Source of the DNA: CAWINH01 sp963837425
Lineage (GTDB): Bacteria > Chloroflexota > Limnocylindria > QHBO01
Reading direction: 5' to 3'
Length of the DNA: 64,000 bases
Assembly: GCA_963837425.1 (NCBI GenBank)
Contig: CAWINH010000004.1
Coordinates: forward strand, 1-64,000
In this document: positions 52,804-61,922 of the stretch, piece after piece
Position numbering within the stretch: the stretch's first letter is position 1
Layout of the letters: each line of letters begins with the position of its first letter
Made by a program: the position numbers and the translations under genes
The notes under the pieces: generated by a model
What the model saw: the letters and a program-made list of their open reading frames with translations, nothing else
The model's database searches: none
What the model was told of the DNA's origin: nothing

Positions 52804-53285
52804 CGAGCGGCTGCCCGCGCCTCCCCCATTTCCAGATCCTCGGTGGCGGCCTCGATGCCGCCGCGCAACGCGCCGAGCGCGTCGTAGACCGCCTCGACGT
52901 CGACCTCCGCGTCGTCCAGGCGAGCGAGCAGCTGACGATAGGATGCAGTGAAGACCGGGATGGCGGCCTGCAGCGCCTCGCGCCCCGCATCGGTGAGTGC
53001 CAGCAGTCGCGCACGTCGGTCACGCGGGTGCGGCGTGCGCTCGATATGTCCCGCCTCGATGAGCGGCGCCATGACGGTGGCGAGCGAGGTGACGGGCATG
53101 CCGAGATCCCGCGCGGCCTGCGAGAGCGTTCGCAGCCCGTTCGCGTACAGGTAGCTGTAGATCGCGTACTCCTCGCCGCTGAACGTCGTCCCGGCCAGGG
53201 CCAGCCGCATGAATCGCCGTGCGGATTGGCTCGTCAGGTACAGCTGGTAGAGCAGCGTGAGTCGCCGGGGAGCGCCATCGAGCAT
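52800..53285 (-). CDS. MarR-family transcriptional regulator
   Basis: 161 residues. LTLLYQLYLTSQSARRFMRLAL helix, then the winged helix SQAARDLGMPVTSLATVMAPLIEAGHI with wing PHPRDRRARLLALT, and long C-terminal dimer helices. The ATG at 53285 is used; the frame upstream is longer but belongs to antisense sequence of the glycosidase gene. Two CGGATCCG palindromes directly upstream are likely operators for itself and the divergent lipoprotein gene. Confidence 0.9.
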   Translation of the reverse strand: MLDGAPRRLTLLYQLYLTSQSARRFMRLALAGTTFSGEEYAIYSYLYANGLRTLSQAARDLGMPVTSLATVMAPLIEAGHIERTPHPRDRRARLLALTDAGREALQAAIPVFTASYRQLLARLDDAEVDVEAVYDALGALRGGIEAATEDLEMGEARAAAR

Positions 53286-53313
53286 GCGGAAAGGGGGCCC
53301 CTTGCTATTATTC

Positions 53314-53349
53314 CGGATCCGTAATAGAAAGTACGGATCCGTTCTATTA
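53314..53349. promoter_or_regulatory. Twin CGGATCCG palindromes between MarR and a lipoprotein gene
   Basis: CGGATCCG at 53314-53321 and 53334-53341, centres exactly 20 bases apart (about two helical turns). The second is part of ACGGATCCGT, a perfect 10-base palindrome. TAATAGAA (53322-53329) and TTCTATTA (53342-53349) add an inverted pair. They lie 29-64 bases from the MarR start and 21-56 from the start at 53370. Confidence 0.65.
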
Positions 53350-53369
53350 AGCCACACCCGGGAGGTTCC

Positions 53370-54419
53370 ATGCGAGGCCCCACACGCGCGTTCCCTGTTG
53401 GTGTCGCACTGGTGCTGGTCCTGGGCGCCTGTTCCGGTGTCACGAGCCCCACTCCATCCGCGGCTGCACCTTCGGTGGCCACCTCCGTCGCGCCGACCGC
53501 CGAGCCCACACCGCAGCCTCCCTCGCTCAGCTTCACCTGGCCGCAGGGTTCGGACCCGGTTGCAACCCGGACGCTCGCGGGACTCGATGAGCAGTACATC
53601 AACCCAGGGGCGATGATCGAAGACGGCGGGCAGATCCACATGTTCGCGAACGTCTTCACGACGTGGCCGGGCCACGTCGACGTCGTGCACCTCGTCTCGT
53701 CCGACGCCGTCTCGTGGACCCTCGTGAATCCGGACCCGGTGCTCACCAGCGACGACGTCCCGTTCGCCGACCCCGGCGCGGATGTCTCGACCGGCTACCT
53801 GGCCCCTGACGGGACGTGGGTGCTCATCATCGAGAGCGTCAGCACCACGAACCCGTGGGTCATCGGCCGCGCCACGGCGCCCGATCCAAACGGCCCGTGG
53901 ACGGTCGAGGCTGCGCCGATGCTCGAGCCTGGCGCTCCAGGCTCCTTCGACGCCGGCGGCCTCCACTGGCCGGACGTGGTGGCCACCACGGACGGATACG
54001 CGATGTACTACACCGGCTTCGACCAGCCGGGGGGCACCGGCGCCATCGGCATGGCTACCTCGTCGGACGGCGTCAGCTGGACCCGGCAGCCCGATCCGGT
54101 GCTCTCCGCGGAGGCGGCCTGGGAGCTCGGTTCGCTCGACCGACCGCGAGTGGCCCAGACGCCCTCGGGCCTGGCCATGGTCTACGCCGGCCTGCAGCTC
54201 ACCGATCGCGGGCTGGCGTGGTCGGACGACGGCATCAGCTGGACCAGGGACGGCGAGACGCCGGTGATCAGCCAGGCCACGTTCCCGATCACGGGGAGTT
54301 CCTGGGACGCGGCCCTCATCTACCGGGACGACCTCCTCCAGTACTTCCTCGAGATCGGCAACACCGGCGGGGTGGGTACGAACGTGTACCGCGCGGTAAG
54401 CCCGCTCCCGGGGTCCTGA
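53370..54419 (+). CDS. Lipoprotein with five-bladed-propeller glycosidase-like domain
   Basis: 349 residues. Signal peptide with lipobox LGAC (Cys about 21), Ser/Pro/Thr linker (about 23-52), then a domain with GH43/GH32/GH130-like pattern: YINPGAMIEDGG, FADPGAD, GLHWPDVVATTDGYAMYYTGF, IGMATSSDGVSW, DRPRVAQTPSGLAMVYAGL. The blade-edge acidic residues are plausible catalytic sites but are not proven. The enzyme would sit on the outside of the membrane, probably on plant or microbial polysaccharide. Divergent MarR may control it. Confidence 0.75.
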   Translation: MRGPTRAFPVGVALVLVLGACSGVTSPTPSAAAPSVATSVAPTAEPTPQPPSLSFTWPQGSDPVATRTLAGLDEQYINPGAMIEDGGQIHMFANVFTTWPGHVDVVHLVSSDAVSWTLVNPDPVLTSDDVPFADPGADVSTGYLAPDGTWVLIIESVSTTNPWVIGRATAPDPNGPWTVEAAPMLEPGAPGSFDAGGLHWPDVVATTDGYAMYYTGFDQPGGTGAIGMATSSDGVSWTRQPDPVLSAEAAWELGSLDRPRVAQTPSGLAMVYAGLQLTDRGLAWSDDGISWTRDGETPVISQATFPITGSSWDAALIYRDDLLQYFLEIGNTGGVGTNVYRAVSPLPGS

Positions 54420-54459
54420 TCGAGGAGCATCCGGGCTCGATGCACTAGCATCGGGCCTC

Positions 54460-55848
54460 ATGACCGGTGCCGGCGACGCGTTCCTTGGCGAGCTGCGGCA
54501 ACGCCTGCCGGGACTGAAGCTCCTCGTCGACGAGGTCGACCGCGAGTCGTACCGGCGTGACGAGGCCGCGCATTACGCGGCGGGCCTGCCGCTGGCCGTG
54601 GCAATGCCGGCGAGCACCGCCGAGGTGGTGGAGATCGCGCGCACCGCGCACGCGCACCGGGTGCCGATCGTGCCACGCGGCGCCGGGACGGGGCTGACCG
54701 GCGCGGCCGCCGGAATCGACGGCGCGTTGACGGTGGCGTTCACCCGCATGAATCGCATCCTCGAGATCGACACCGCCAACCTGTTGACCGTCGTGCAGCC
54801 GGGGGTCCTCAACGCGGACCTGAAGGCCGCGGTAGCCCGCCACGACCTCTATTACCCGCCCGACCCCGCGAGCTACGAGATCTGCAGCATCGGCGGCAAC
54901 CTGAACACGAACGCCGGCGGGCTGTGCTGCGTGAAGTACGGCGTTACCCGCGATTACGTGCTGGGCCTCGAGGTGGTCCTGGCCGATGGCACCCTGCTGC
55001 GCACGGGCGGGCGCAATCGCAAGGACGTGGCCGGCTACTCCCTTACTCATCTGTTCGTGGGCTCGCAGGGGACGCTGGGCCTCATCACCGAGGCGACGCT
55101 GCGGCTCCGGCCGGCGCCGCCCCCGAAGGCGACGATGCTCGCCTTCTTCCCGACCGTGGAGGCGGCCGGGCGTTCCGTGGCCCGGATGGCCGCCGAGGGC
55201 CTGGACCCGTGCACCCTGGAGCTGATGGACCGCACCACGATCGCAGCCGTGGACGATTGGCACACCCTCGGGCTCGACCGCGAGGCGGGCGCCCTTCTCC
55301 TCATCGAGTCCGACCTGCCGGGTGTCGCGGCCGACGAGGAGCTGGCCAGGGCGGGGACCGCCTGCGAGGCCGAGGGCGCCGGCGAGATCGTGCGCGCCGC
55401 GGATCGCGCCGAGGCCGACTGGCTGCGCGACGTGCGCCGCAATGCGTACCGCGCGCTGGAGCGGGTCGGCGTGGCGCGCATGGAGGACGTCGGGGCGCCT
55501 CGTTCGCGGCTCCCAGAGCTGCTGGCGGCCATCGAGCGGATCGTGGCCGCCCACGGGCTGCGCTGCGGGACGTTCGGCCACATCGGGGACGGAAACCTGC
55601 ACCCGACCTTCGTATGGGAGCACGGCGATGCCGAGACGCCGGCACGGGTTCAGGTCGCCTGCGAGGAGATCTACGCCGCGGCCATCGGGCTGGGCGGCAC
55701 GATCACCGGGGAGCATGGCATCGGCGCCACCCGCCGCGCCTACCTCGAGGGGCAGGTGGGCAGCGATGCGGTGGCGGTCATGCGCGCCGTGAAGGGCGCC
55801 CTCGATCCGCTCGGCATCCTCAACCCGGGCCGCGTCCTCCCGGCCTGA
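54460..55848 (+). CDS. glcD: FAD-linked oxidase, GlcD/D-lactate dehydrogenase family
   Basis: 462 residues. FAD-binding region has PRGAGTGLTGAAAG, then GLCCVKYGVTRDYVLGLEVVLADG, FAD-linked oxidase C-terminal domain with GHIGDGNLHPTF and GEHGIGATRRAYLEG. It oxidises a 2-hydroxyacid such as glycolate or D-lactate. No GlcE/GlcF partner is adjacent. LysE-type exporter starts six bases after the stop. Confidence 0.92.
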   Translation: MTGAGDAFLGELRQRLPGLKLLVDEVDRESYRRDEAAHYAAGLPLAVAMPASTAEVVEIARTAHAHRVPIVPRGAGTGLTGAAAGIDGALTVAFTRMNRILEIDTANLLTVVQPGVLNADLKAAVARHDLYYPPDPASYEICSIGGNLNTNAGGLCCVKYGVTRDYVLGLEVVLADGTLLRTGGRNRKDVAGYSLTHLFVGSQGTLGLITEATLRLRPAPPPKATMLAFFPTVEAAGRSVARMAAEGLDPCTLELMDRTTIAAVDDWHTLGLDREAGALLLIESDLPGVAADEELARAGTACEAEGAGEIVRAADRAEADWLRDVRRNAYRALERVGVARMEDVGAPRSRLPELLAAIERIVAAHGLRCGTFGHIGDGNLHPTFVWEHGDAETPARVQVACEEIYAAAIGLGGTITGEHGIGATRRAYLEGQVGSDAVAVMRAVKGALDPLGILNPGRVLPA

Positions 55849-55854
55849 ACCGGC

Positions 55855-56442
55855 ATGACCACGCTCATCGCCCTCGTCGGCTTCTCGTTCGTGACCTCGG
55901 TGACGCCGGGACCGAACAACGTCCTGCTCTGGGCGTCCGGGATCCGGTTCGGCTTCCGGCGAACGCTCCCCCACGTGCTCGGCTCGTCGGTGGGGATCGG
56001 CGTCATGGCGCTGGCGGTGGCAGCCGGCATCGGCCTCCTCATCACCGCCGTTCCCGGGCTCGAGCTCGCACTGAAGGCCGGCGGCACGCTCTACCTCCTC
56101 TACCTCGCGTACCAGGTCGCGGGCAGCCACGGGATGCGCCAGGCGGATGTCGCCCGGCCGATGACGATCGCCCAGGCAGCCGCATTCCAGTACATCAACC
56201 CGAAGGCCTGGTTCTTCGCGCTGAGCGCGGTCTCCGCGTTCCGTCCCCCCGAGCTCGAAGTCGTGACCGGCAGCGTCGCGGTCGCCGCCACGATGATGGT
56301 CGTCATCCTGCCCGCCGCGAGCGTGTGGGCGGCCGGGGGCCACGCGCTCGGGCAACTGGTGGCCAGCCAGCGCGCCAGCCGGACGGTGAGCCTGGTGCTC
56401 GCCTTGCTGCTGGTGGCGACCGTCGCCTGGATCTGGATCTAG
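55855..56442 (+). CDS. LysE-family amino-acid exporter
   Basis: 195 residues and about six hydrophobic segments. Hallmarks of the LysE/RhtB family are SVTPGPNNVLLWASGIRFGFRRTLPHVLG, GGTLYLLYLAYQV and QYINPKAWFFALSAV. Exports an amino acid or related solute. Six bases from the oxidase gene suggests one transcript, although a functional link is not evident. Confidence 0.9.
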   Translation: MTTLIALVGFSFVTSVTPGPNNVLLWASGIRFGFRRTLPHVLGSSVGIGVMALAVAAGIGLLITAVPGLELALKAGGTLYLLYLAYQVAGSHGMRQADVARPMTIAQAAAFQYINPKAWFFALSAVSAFRPPELEVVTGSVAVAATMMVVILPAASVWAAGGHALGQLVASQRASRTVSLVLALLLVATVAWIWI

Positions 56443-56455
56443 CGCCGACGGGGCA

Positions 56456-57610
56456 TCACGCCGCTCGGCGCGGCAGGCTGCACGTCACGCTCGTCCCCTT
56501 CCCGGGCTCGCTGCTGATCCCGACGGAGCCGCCGTGCGCGGTGACGAGATCCTTCACGATCGCCAGGCCCAGCCCGGCACCCGCCGCCTCACCGGAGCGC
56601 CAGAACCGATCGAACGCGTGCGCCACCGCATCCGCGCTCATCCCCGCGCCGGTGTCGCGCACGACGATCGTCGTGCGATCCGATGTCTCCCCGATCTCGA
56701 CGACCACCGCTCCGCCGCCGGGCGTGTGTCGCAGCGCATTGGCCACCAGGTTGGCAAGGACCTCATGAATCCGATGCGGGTCGATCTCGAGCTCGACGGG
56801 GCCGGCCGGGGCGCGGACCTCGAGGTGGAGACCAGCCGCGTCAGCCTGCGCGCCAAACCCGGCGACGACCTCCCTCGCCAGCGCGACGATGTCCGACAGC
56901 TCGCGGTTCAGGACGAGGGCGCCGGCCTCCGCAAGGGAGAGCGTCCGCAGGTCGTCAATCAGGCGCTCGAGCTGCCGGGCCTCGGCGCGAATCCGCTCGA
57001 GGTGGTCGGCATCCGCAGGGTAGATCCCGTCGAGCATGCCCTCCACGGTGCCGGCGATCACCGTCAGCGGGGTCCGAAGCTCGTGGCTGACCTCCGCGAA
57101 CAGCGTGCGGCGCACCTCCTCGGTGCGTGCCAGCCGGGCGCTCATCGCGTTGAACGAGCGGGCCAGCGCGCGCGCCTCGGGTGAGCCGCGCTCGACGACC
57201 TGGATCCCCAGCTCGCCGGCCTCGACCCGTCCGGACGCCTCGATCAGCTCGCCGATCGGCGCCGCGGCGGCCCGCGCCGAGCGCAGCGCCCAGCGAGCCA
57301 CGATCACGAACCCGAGGAAGACGATCAGCGCGCCCGCGGCACCGAGCGAGCTCGCGCCAATGAGACGGCCGAGGAGCCAGACGAACCCTGCCGCCAGCAA
57401 CCCGACCGTCAGCGCCAGCGCCAGCGCCGCGAGCGCCACCCGCCGGGCGAAGCGTCGCCGCGTCGTGCGCCAGGCCTCCGGTGGCGGTGGCCACGCCTCG
57501 CCCTCCGGCCACCACGGGGGCCGGCGGCCACCGCCCGGCGGTCCCCAGCGCCAGGGTCCACGCCGGCGTGAGCCGTGTCGGTCGCGCCAGTCGTCGGACC
57601 CCGGCGGCAT
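56456..57610 (-). CDS. Sensor histidine kinase, BaeS/PhoR-like
   Basis: 384 residues: Arg/Pro-rich N-terminus (about 1-45), two membrane segments (about 50-95), HAMP-like linker with a HisKA helix, H176 in AEVSHELRTPLT, N-box LANLVANALRHT, and glycine boxes DTGAGMS and GAGLGLAIVKDL. No large extracellular loop, so it probably senses within the membrane or cytoplasm. It follows its response regulator by five bases. Confidence 0.93.
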   Translation of the reverse strand: MPPGSDDWRDRHGSRRRGPWRWGPPGGGRRPPWWPEGEAWPPPPEAWRTTRRRFARRVALAALALALTVGLLAAGFVWLLGRLIGASSLGAAGALIVFLGFVIVARWALRSARAAAAPIGELIEASGRVEAGELGIQVVERGSPEARALARSFNAMSARLARTEEVRRTLFAEVSHELRTPLTVIAGTVEGMLDGIYPADADHLERIRAEARQLERLIDDLRTLSLAEAGALVLNRELSDIVALAREVVAGFGAQADAAGLHLEVRAPAGPVELEIDPHRIHEVLANLVANALRHTPGGGAVVVEIGETSDRTTIVVRDTGAGMSADAVAHAFDRFWRSGEAAGAGLGLAIVKDLVTAHGGSVGISSEPGKGTSVTCSLPRRAA

Positions 57611-57614
57611 CGGC

Positions 57615-58289
57615 CTAGTCCGCCAACCGGTAGCCGACGCCGTACACCGTCTGCAGGTAGCGGGGCGCGCGAGGCGAGGGCTCGAGCTTGCGGCGAATGT
57701 TCTTCACGTGGGCGTCGATCGCGCGCTCGTAGGACTCGAATGCGACGCCGTGGATTGCGTCGAGGAGCTGCGAGCGGGTGAAGACGCGCCCCGGCTGGCG
57801 TGCCATGGCCGCCAGCAGCGCGAACTCGGTCGCGGTCAGCTCCACCGGCTCTCCGCCGCGCGTCAGCCGCATCCGCGGCAGGTCGAGCACAAGGTCGCCG
57901 GCCCGCAGCGTCTCCGACTCCCCGGCACCCGCCCGACGCCTGAGCACGGCCCGCACGCGGGCCACGAGCTCGCGCGGGCTGAACGGCTTCGTGACGTAGT
58001 CGTCCGCGCCCAGCTCGAGGCCAATGAGCTTGTCCGTCTCGTCATCCCGCGCGGTGAGCATGATGATCGGCAGGTCGCCGGATCGCCGGAGCGAGCGCGT
58101 CACGTCCAGGCCGTCGATCCCCGGCAGCCCGAGGTCCAGGATCACGAGGTCCGGCGGCTCGGTACGGGCCCGCATCAGCGCCTCCTCGCCGCTTCGGGCG
58201 GTTCGTACGCCGAAGCCGGCGCGCTCGAGGTAGTCGGCGACGAGCCGAACGATCTTCGGCTCGTCGTCCACGATGAGGACGGTCGCCAT
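57615..58289 (-). CDS. OmpR-family response regulator
   Basis: 224 residues. Receiver with DDE at residues 8-10, D52 in VILDLGLPG, T in MLTARDDE, K in VTKPFSPRE, then a winged-helix output ending YGVGYRLAD. It lies 23 bases after a Gly/Tyr-rich membrane protein gene and five before the kinase, forming an operon of three. Confidence 0.94.
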   Translation of the reverse strand: MATVLIVDDEPKIVRLVADYLERAGFGVRTARSGEEALMRARTEPPDLVILDLGLPGIDGLDVTRSLRRSGDLPIIMLTARDDETDKLIGLELGADDYVTKPFSPRELVARVRAVLRRRAGAGESETLRAGDLVLDLPRMRLTRGGEPVELTATEFALLAAMARQPGRVFTRSQLLDAIHGVAFESYERAIDAHVKNIRRKLEPSPRAPRYLQTVYGVGYRLAD

Positions 58290-58312
58290 GCTGGCGGCAT
58301 CCTACGGCCGGC

Positions 58313-58741
58313 TCACGTGCCGGCGCGCTCGCCCCCGTCACCCGCGTCGCGGCGATGGAGCTCCCGATGCCAGTCCTCGACCGTCCCGTGGCGGCCGGCC
58401 CAGCCACCGCCCTGGCCCCAGCCCCCGCGACCACGCCATCGGCCCCACCCGAAGGCGGCGCGGAACAGCGCGAAGATCAGGAAGATCCCCAGGATCGGGA
58501 AGATGATCCCGAAGAACCCGAATCCGAAGCCCCAGGGCCCGTGCCAGAACGGGCCGTACCCGTAGCCGTAGCCGTACGGTACGACCGGCACCGGCTGCCC
58601 GGACGCGACCGCCGACTGCACCTGCTCGTTGAGCCCGCTCGACACCCCGGCGTTGTAGACCCCCACGCCGATGGCGACCACCACCCCGACCAGGAGCAGG
58701 ATCGCCAGCACGCGGAAGACGCTTCCTCCGTTCACGTTCAC
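58313..58741 (-). CDS. Gly/Trp/Tyr-rich membrane protein of the two-component operon
   Basis: 142 residues. One membrane segment at the N-terminus (VFRVLAILLLVGVVVAIGVGVYNAGV), a polar stretch ending PVPVVPYGYGYGYGP, a second hydrophobic region (FGIIFPILGIFLIFALFRAAF) and a Gly/Arg/Trp-rich C-terminus (WGRWRGRGGWGQGGG). This type is often found in front of OmpR/BaeS pairs in Chloroflexota and actinobacteria. It may be a sensory or stress partner; the role is unknown. Confidence 0.75.
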   Translation of the reverse strand: MNVNGGSVFRVLAILLLVGVVVAIGVGVYNAGVSSGLNEQVQSAVASGQPVPVVPYGYGYGYGPFWHGPWGFGFGFFGIIFPILGIFLIFALFRAAFGWGRWRGRGGWGQGGGWAGRHGTVEDWHRELHRRDAGDGGERAGT

Positions 58742-58847
58742 ACCTCGTTTTCTGTGGATGCAGCCCGTTCATCGGGACCTGCGCCCACGAGAGTGCGACG
58801 CGAATGCGCTCGAACTGTGAACGCGAGGTGCGAACGGTGGGGACGCG

Positions 58848-61800
58848 CTAGGCCCAGCCGCGGAGTCGGCCGACGAGGTGGTACGTGGCCGGGACCACGA
58901 GTAGCGTCAGGAAGGTGGAGCTGAGCAGGCCGCCGATGACCACCGTCCCCAGTTCCGCGGCGATGATCGAGCCCTCGTTGAAGCCGGCCGCCAGCGGCAC
59001 GAGCGCCAGGATGGTGGCGATCGCGGTCATCAGGATCGGCCGCACCCGGGTGTGCCCGCCGCGGATGATCGCCTCGCGGAGCGGCATCCCCTCGCGCCGG
59101 TGCCGCTCGACGAGGTCGAGGAGGACGATCGCGTTCGTGACGACGATCCCGATCAGCATCAGGAACCCGATCAGGCTGCTGACCCCGATCGCGCGCCCCG
59201 TGAGCAGCAGGGCGGGGAACGCGCCGATCGTGGCCAGCGGGAGGCTGAACAGGATGATGAACGGCGTGAGCAGCGAGTTGAAGGCGAGTACCAGCATCAC
59301 ATAGACGAGGATGACCGCCACTCCCATCGCAGCGAACAGCCCGCCGAATGCCTCCGCCTGCTGCTGGGTCACCCCGCCGACGTCGACCGATGCGCCCGGC
59401 GGCAGGGCGCCGGAGGCATCGAGCCGCTTGAGCTCCGCGGAGACCGCGGCCGAGACGGCGCCGGTGTCCTTGCCCACGATCTCGCCGCTGATCGTGGCCG
59501 ACGGCGCAGCGTTGACCCGAGTGATCGTGGGTCGCACCTGCTGCTGGGTGACGGTGGCCACGTCGCCCACCGTCGTCCCGACACCGACCGGCAACGCCCG
59601 CAGGGCATCGACCGATGCGACCGAGGCGGGGTCGAAGCGGAGGAGCACATCGACCGGGGCGCTCGCGTCGGCCGGCTGGATGGTCGTGACCTTCGTCGGG
59701 GTCAGCGCGCTGCGGACCACGGCACCCACCTGCGCGGCGCTCACGCCGCGCGCGGTCGCGCGGGCCGGATCCACGACCACGTCGACCTGTGGCGCCGCAG
59801 CCACGAGGTCGCTCGTCACGTTCGCGAGCCCGTGGATCCCCGCCAGGCCCCCGATCACGGTGGCGGTTGCCTGCTCGACCGCGTCGCTGTCCGCCGCACT
59901 CACCACCAGGGAGAGCCCGCTGCTGGCACCGGGGCCGTTCGCCTGCTGTACCTTCGCATCCCAGCCATCGGTCTGCACCGGGCCGAGCGCCGCGTCGAGT
60001 CGGGTCGCCTCGGCAGCCAGATCCGCGGACGGATCCAGGCGAACGTAGAGGGTGGCGGAGTTCGCCGCCCGCCCCTGCGTCGCGGCGATCAGCGTGTTGA
60101 AGCCCGTGTCGCCCTCGGGCGGGACGGTGGTCTGGACCAGGCGCACCTCGGAGTCGGCCAGGAGGATCTGCTCGACCTGTGCAGCTCGGTCGACGACCGC
60201 CTGCGACGAGGTCCCCGGCGGCGGCGAGAGGCTGACCGAGAGGAGCTTCTCCGACCCCGAGTTGATGAACTGGGTGGGGAGCAGGGGCACGATGAAGAGC
60301 GAGCCGATGAACAGGGCGAATGCACCGAGGACCACGCCGAGCGAGCGCAGGCGCGAGCCGACGACGAAGCGGATCGTCGGATCGTAGACGCGGACCCAGA
60401 TCGACCGCCTGGGCTCGCCCTGCGCGTCAACCTCGCCATGCGGCGCCCGCACCAGGAAGAAGGCGAGGACGGGGATCACCGTCAGCGCCACGATCAGGGA
60501 AGCGACGAGCGCGAACGTCACGGTGAGGGCGAACGGCAGGAAGAACTGGCTCACCAGGCCGCCGGCGAAGCCGAGGGGCAGGAAGACGGCGACCGTGGTC
60601 AGGGTGCTGGAGGTGATCGCCACCGCCACCTCCGATGGGCCGTGGATCGCCGCGGCCAGGCGATCCTCCCCGAGAGCACGGTGCCGGTACGTGTTCTCGA
60701 GGACGACGATCGAATCGTCGACGACGCGACCGACCGCGACCGCGAGGCCGCCGAGGGTGAGGATGTTGATCGTGATGCCGAACACCTGCATGAGGACGAG
60801 CGCGATCAGCAGCGAGAGCGGGATGCTGAAGGCGGCCACGACCGTCGAGCGCAGGCTGAACAGGAACAGGAAGATCGTGAGGACCGCGAACAGCGCTCCG
60901 AGTCCGCCCTCTCGCAGGAGGCCGTCGCGCGACGCGATGATGAAGTCGGACTGATCGGAGACGACGTCGATCTTCAGGCCAATGCCGCTGCGCGCCACGA
61001 TCTCGTCGAGGGCGGCGGTGACCGCCTGCGAGACCTCGACCGTGTTCGCCGCGGTCGTCTTGCTGACCGACAGCCCGAGTGCCGGCGTTCCGTTGATCCG
61101 GCCGTAGCCGGTCGTCGCCACCTGCGCGGTCTCGACGTCCGCCACGTCACCCAGCGTCACCGGGGCCGGTGACGCCCCCGAGGTGTCGACGCCGACCACG
61201 ACCCCGCGCAGCTCGTCGACCGACGTGATCTCCCCGGTCACGGTCACCGGGACCAGCTCGTCGCCGGACGAGAGCTGGCCGGCGGGGAAGGTGACGTTCG
61301 CGGCCCCGAGCGCGGCGCCGATCTGCTGCACGCCCACGCCGGTCCGTGCCAATGCCACCGGATCCAGGGTGATCGTGACCTGCTCGGCCAGGCCGCCAGT
61401 GACGTCCACGCTCGCCACCCCCGAGATCCCTTCCAGCTCGGGGACGATCTGGCTGTTCGCCACCTGGCCGAGGTCGGTGAGCGAGGCACCCGGCGCGGAG
61501 ATCGAGGCAATGACCACCGGCGAGGCGTTGATGTCGAGCTGCCGCACAGCAGGGTCCACGCCGGCGGGCAGCGTCAGGCCGCCAATCGCCTTTTCCATGT
61601 CCGAGGTGGCCTGGTCGATATCGGTCCCGTAGGTGAACTGCGCAATGACGAAGCCGATGGAGTTTGCCGATGTCGAGCTCACCTGGTCGATGCCGGGGAT
61701 CGACTCCACCGCGCGCTCGATGGGCTCCACGACCTGGGTCGCCACGTCGTCGGCGGCCGCACCCGGATACGGAGCCAGCACCGTCGTCACCGGAAAGGAG

Positions 61801-61922
61801 ACGTCGGGCAGCAGCTCCTGCTTCAGGTTCGTCCAGGCGACGATGCCGCCGCCGAACAGGGCTGCGGCCAGCAGCAGGGTCACCGACCGGCGATTGACGG
61901 CGAGGTGGGAGAGAAAGCTCAT
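58848..61922 (-). CDS. RND-superfamily efflux permease (HAE1/AcrB type)
   Basis: 1024 residues with the usual 12 TM layout and two large outside loops. Proton relay residues are in VGRVVDDSIVVLENTYRHR (Asp pair in TM4) and GIVVTNAIVLLDLVERHRREG. The N-terminus FLSHLAVNRRSVTLLLAAALFGGGI and PFPG-type linker are typical. No membrane-fusion adaptor or outer-membrane factor gene is near. In a monoderm such a pump would export straight outward. Its ATG overlaps the MarR stop (ATGA). Confidence 0.95.
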   Translation of the reverse strand: MSFLSHLAVNRRSVTLLLAAALFGGGIVAWTNLKQELLPDVSFPVTTVLAPYPGAAADDVATQVVEPIERAVESIPGIDQVSSTSANSIGFVIAQFTYGTDIDQATSDMEKAIGGLTLPAGVDPAVRQLDINASPVVIASISAPGASLTDLGQVANSQIVPELEGISGVASVDVTGGLAEQVTITLDPVALARTGVGVQQIGAALGAANVTFPAGQLSSGDELVPVTVTGEITSVDELRGVVVGVDTSGASPAPVTLGDVADVETAQVATTGYGRINGTPALGLSVSKTTAANTVEVSQAVTAALDEIVARSGIGLKIDVVSDQSDFIIASRDGLLREGGLGALFAVLTIFLFLFSLRSTVVAAFSIPLSLLIALVLMQVFGITINILTLGGLAVAVGRVVDDSIVVLENTYRHRALGEDRLAAAIHGPSEVAVAITSSTLTTVAVFLPLGFAGGLVSQFFLPFALTVTFALVASLIVALTVIPVLAFFLVRAPHGEVDAQGEPRRSIWVRVYDPTIRFVVGSRLRSLGVVLGAFALFIGSLFIVPLLPTQFINSGSEKLLSVSLSPPPGTSSQAVVDRAAQVEQILLADSEVRLVQTTVPPEGDTGFNTLIAATQGRAANSATLYVRLDPSADLAAEATRLDAALGPVQTDGWDAKVQQANGPGASSGLSLVVSAADSDAVEQATATVIGGLAGIHGLANVTSDLVAAAPQVDVVVDPARATARGVSAAQVGAVVRSALTPTKVTTIQPADASAPVDVLLRFDPASVASVDALRALPVGVGTTVGDVATVTQQQVRPTITRVNAAPSATISGEIVGKDTGAVSAAVSAELKRLDASGALPPGASVDVGGVTQQQAEAFGGLFAAMGVAVILVYVMLVLAFNSLLTPFIILFSLPLATIGAFPALLLTGRAIGVSSLIGFLMLIGIVVTNAIVLLDLVERHRREGMPLREAIIRGGHTRVRPILMTAIATILALVPLAAGFNEGSIIAAELGTVVIGGLLSSTFLTLLVVPATYHLVGRLRGWA

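Noticed and set aside
54445..56355. 636-codon minus-strand frame over glcD and the LysE gene
   Set aside because: Antisense to two genes with intact family motifs.
59052..61172. 706-codon plus-strand frame antisense to the RND gene
   Set aside because: The minus strand encodes a full RND permease; the plus frame has repetitive Asp/Arg/Glu/His runs and no domain.
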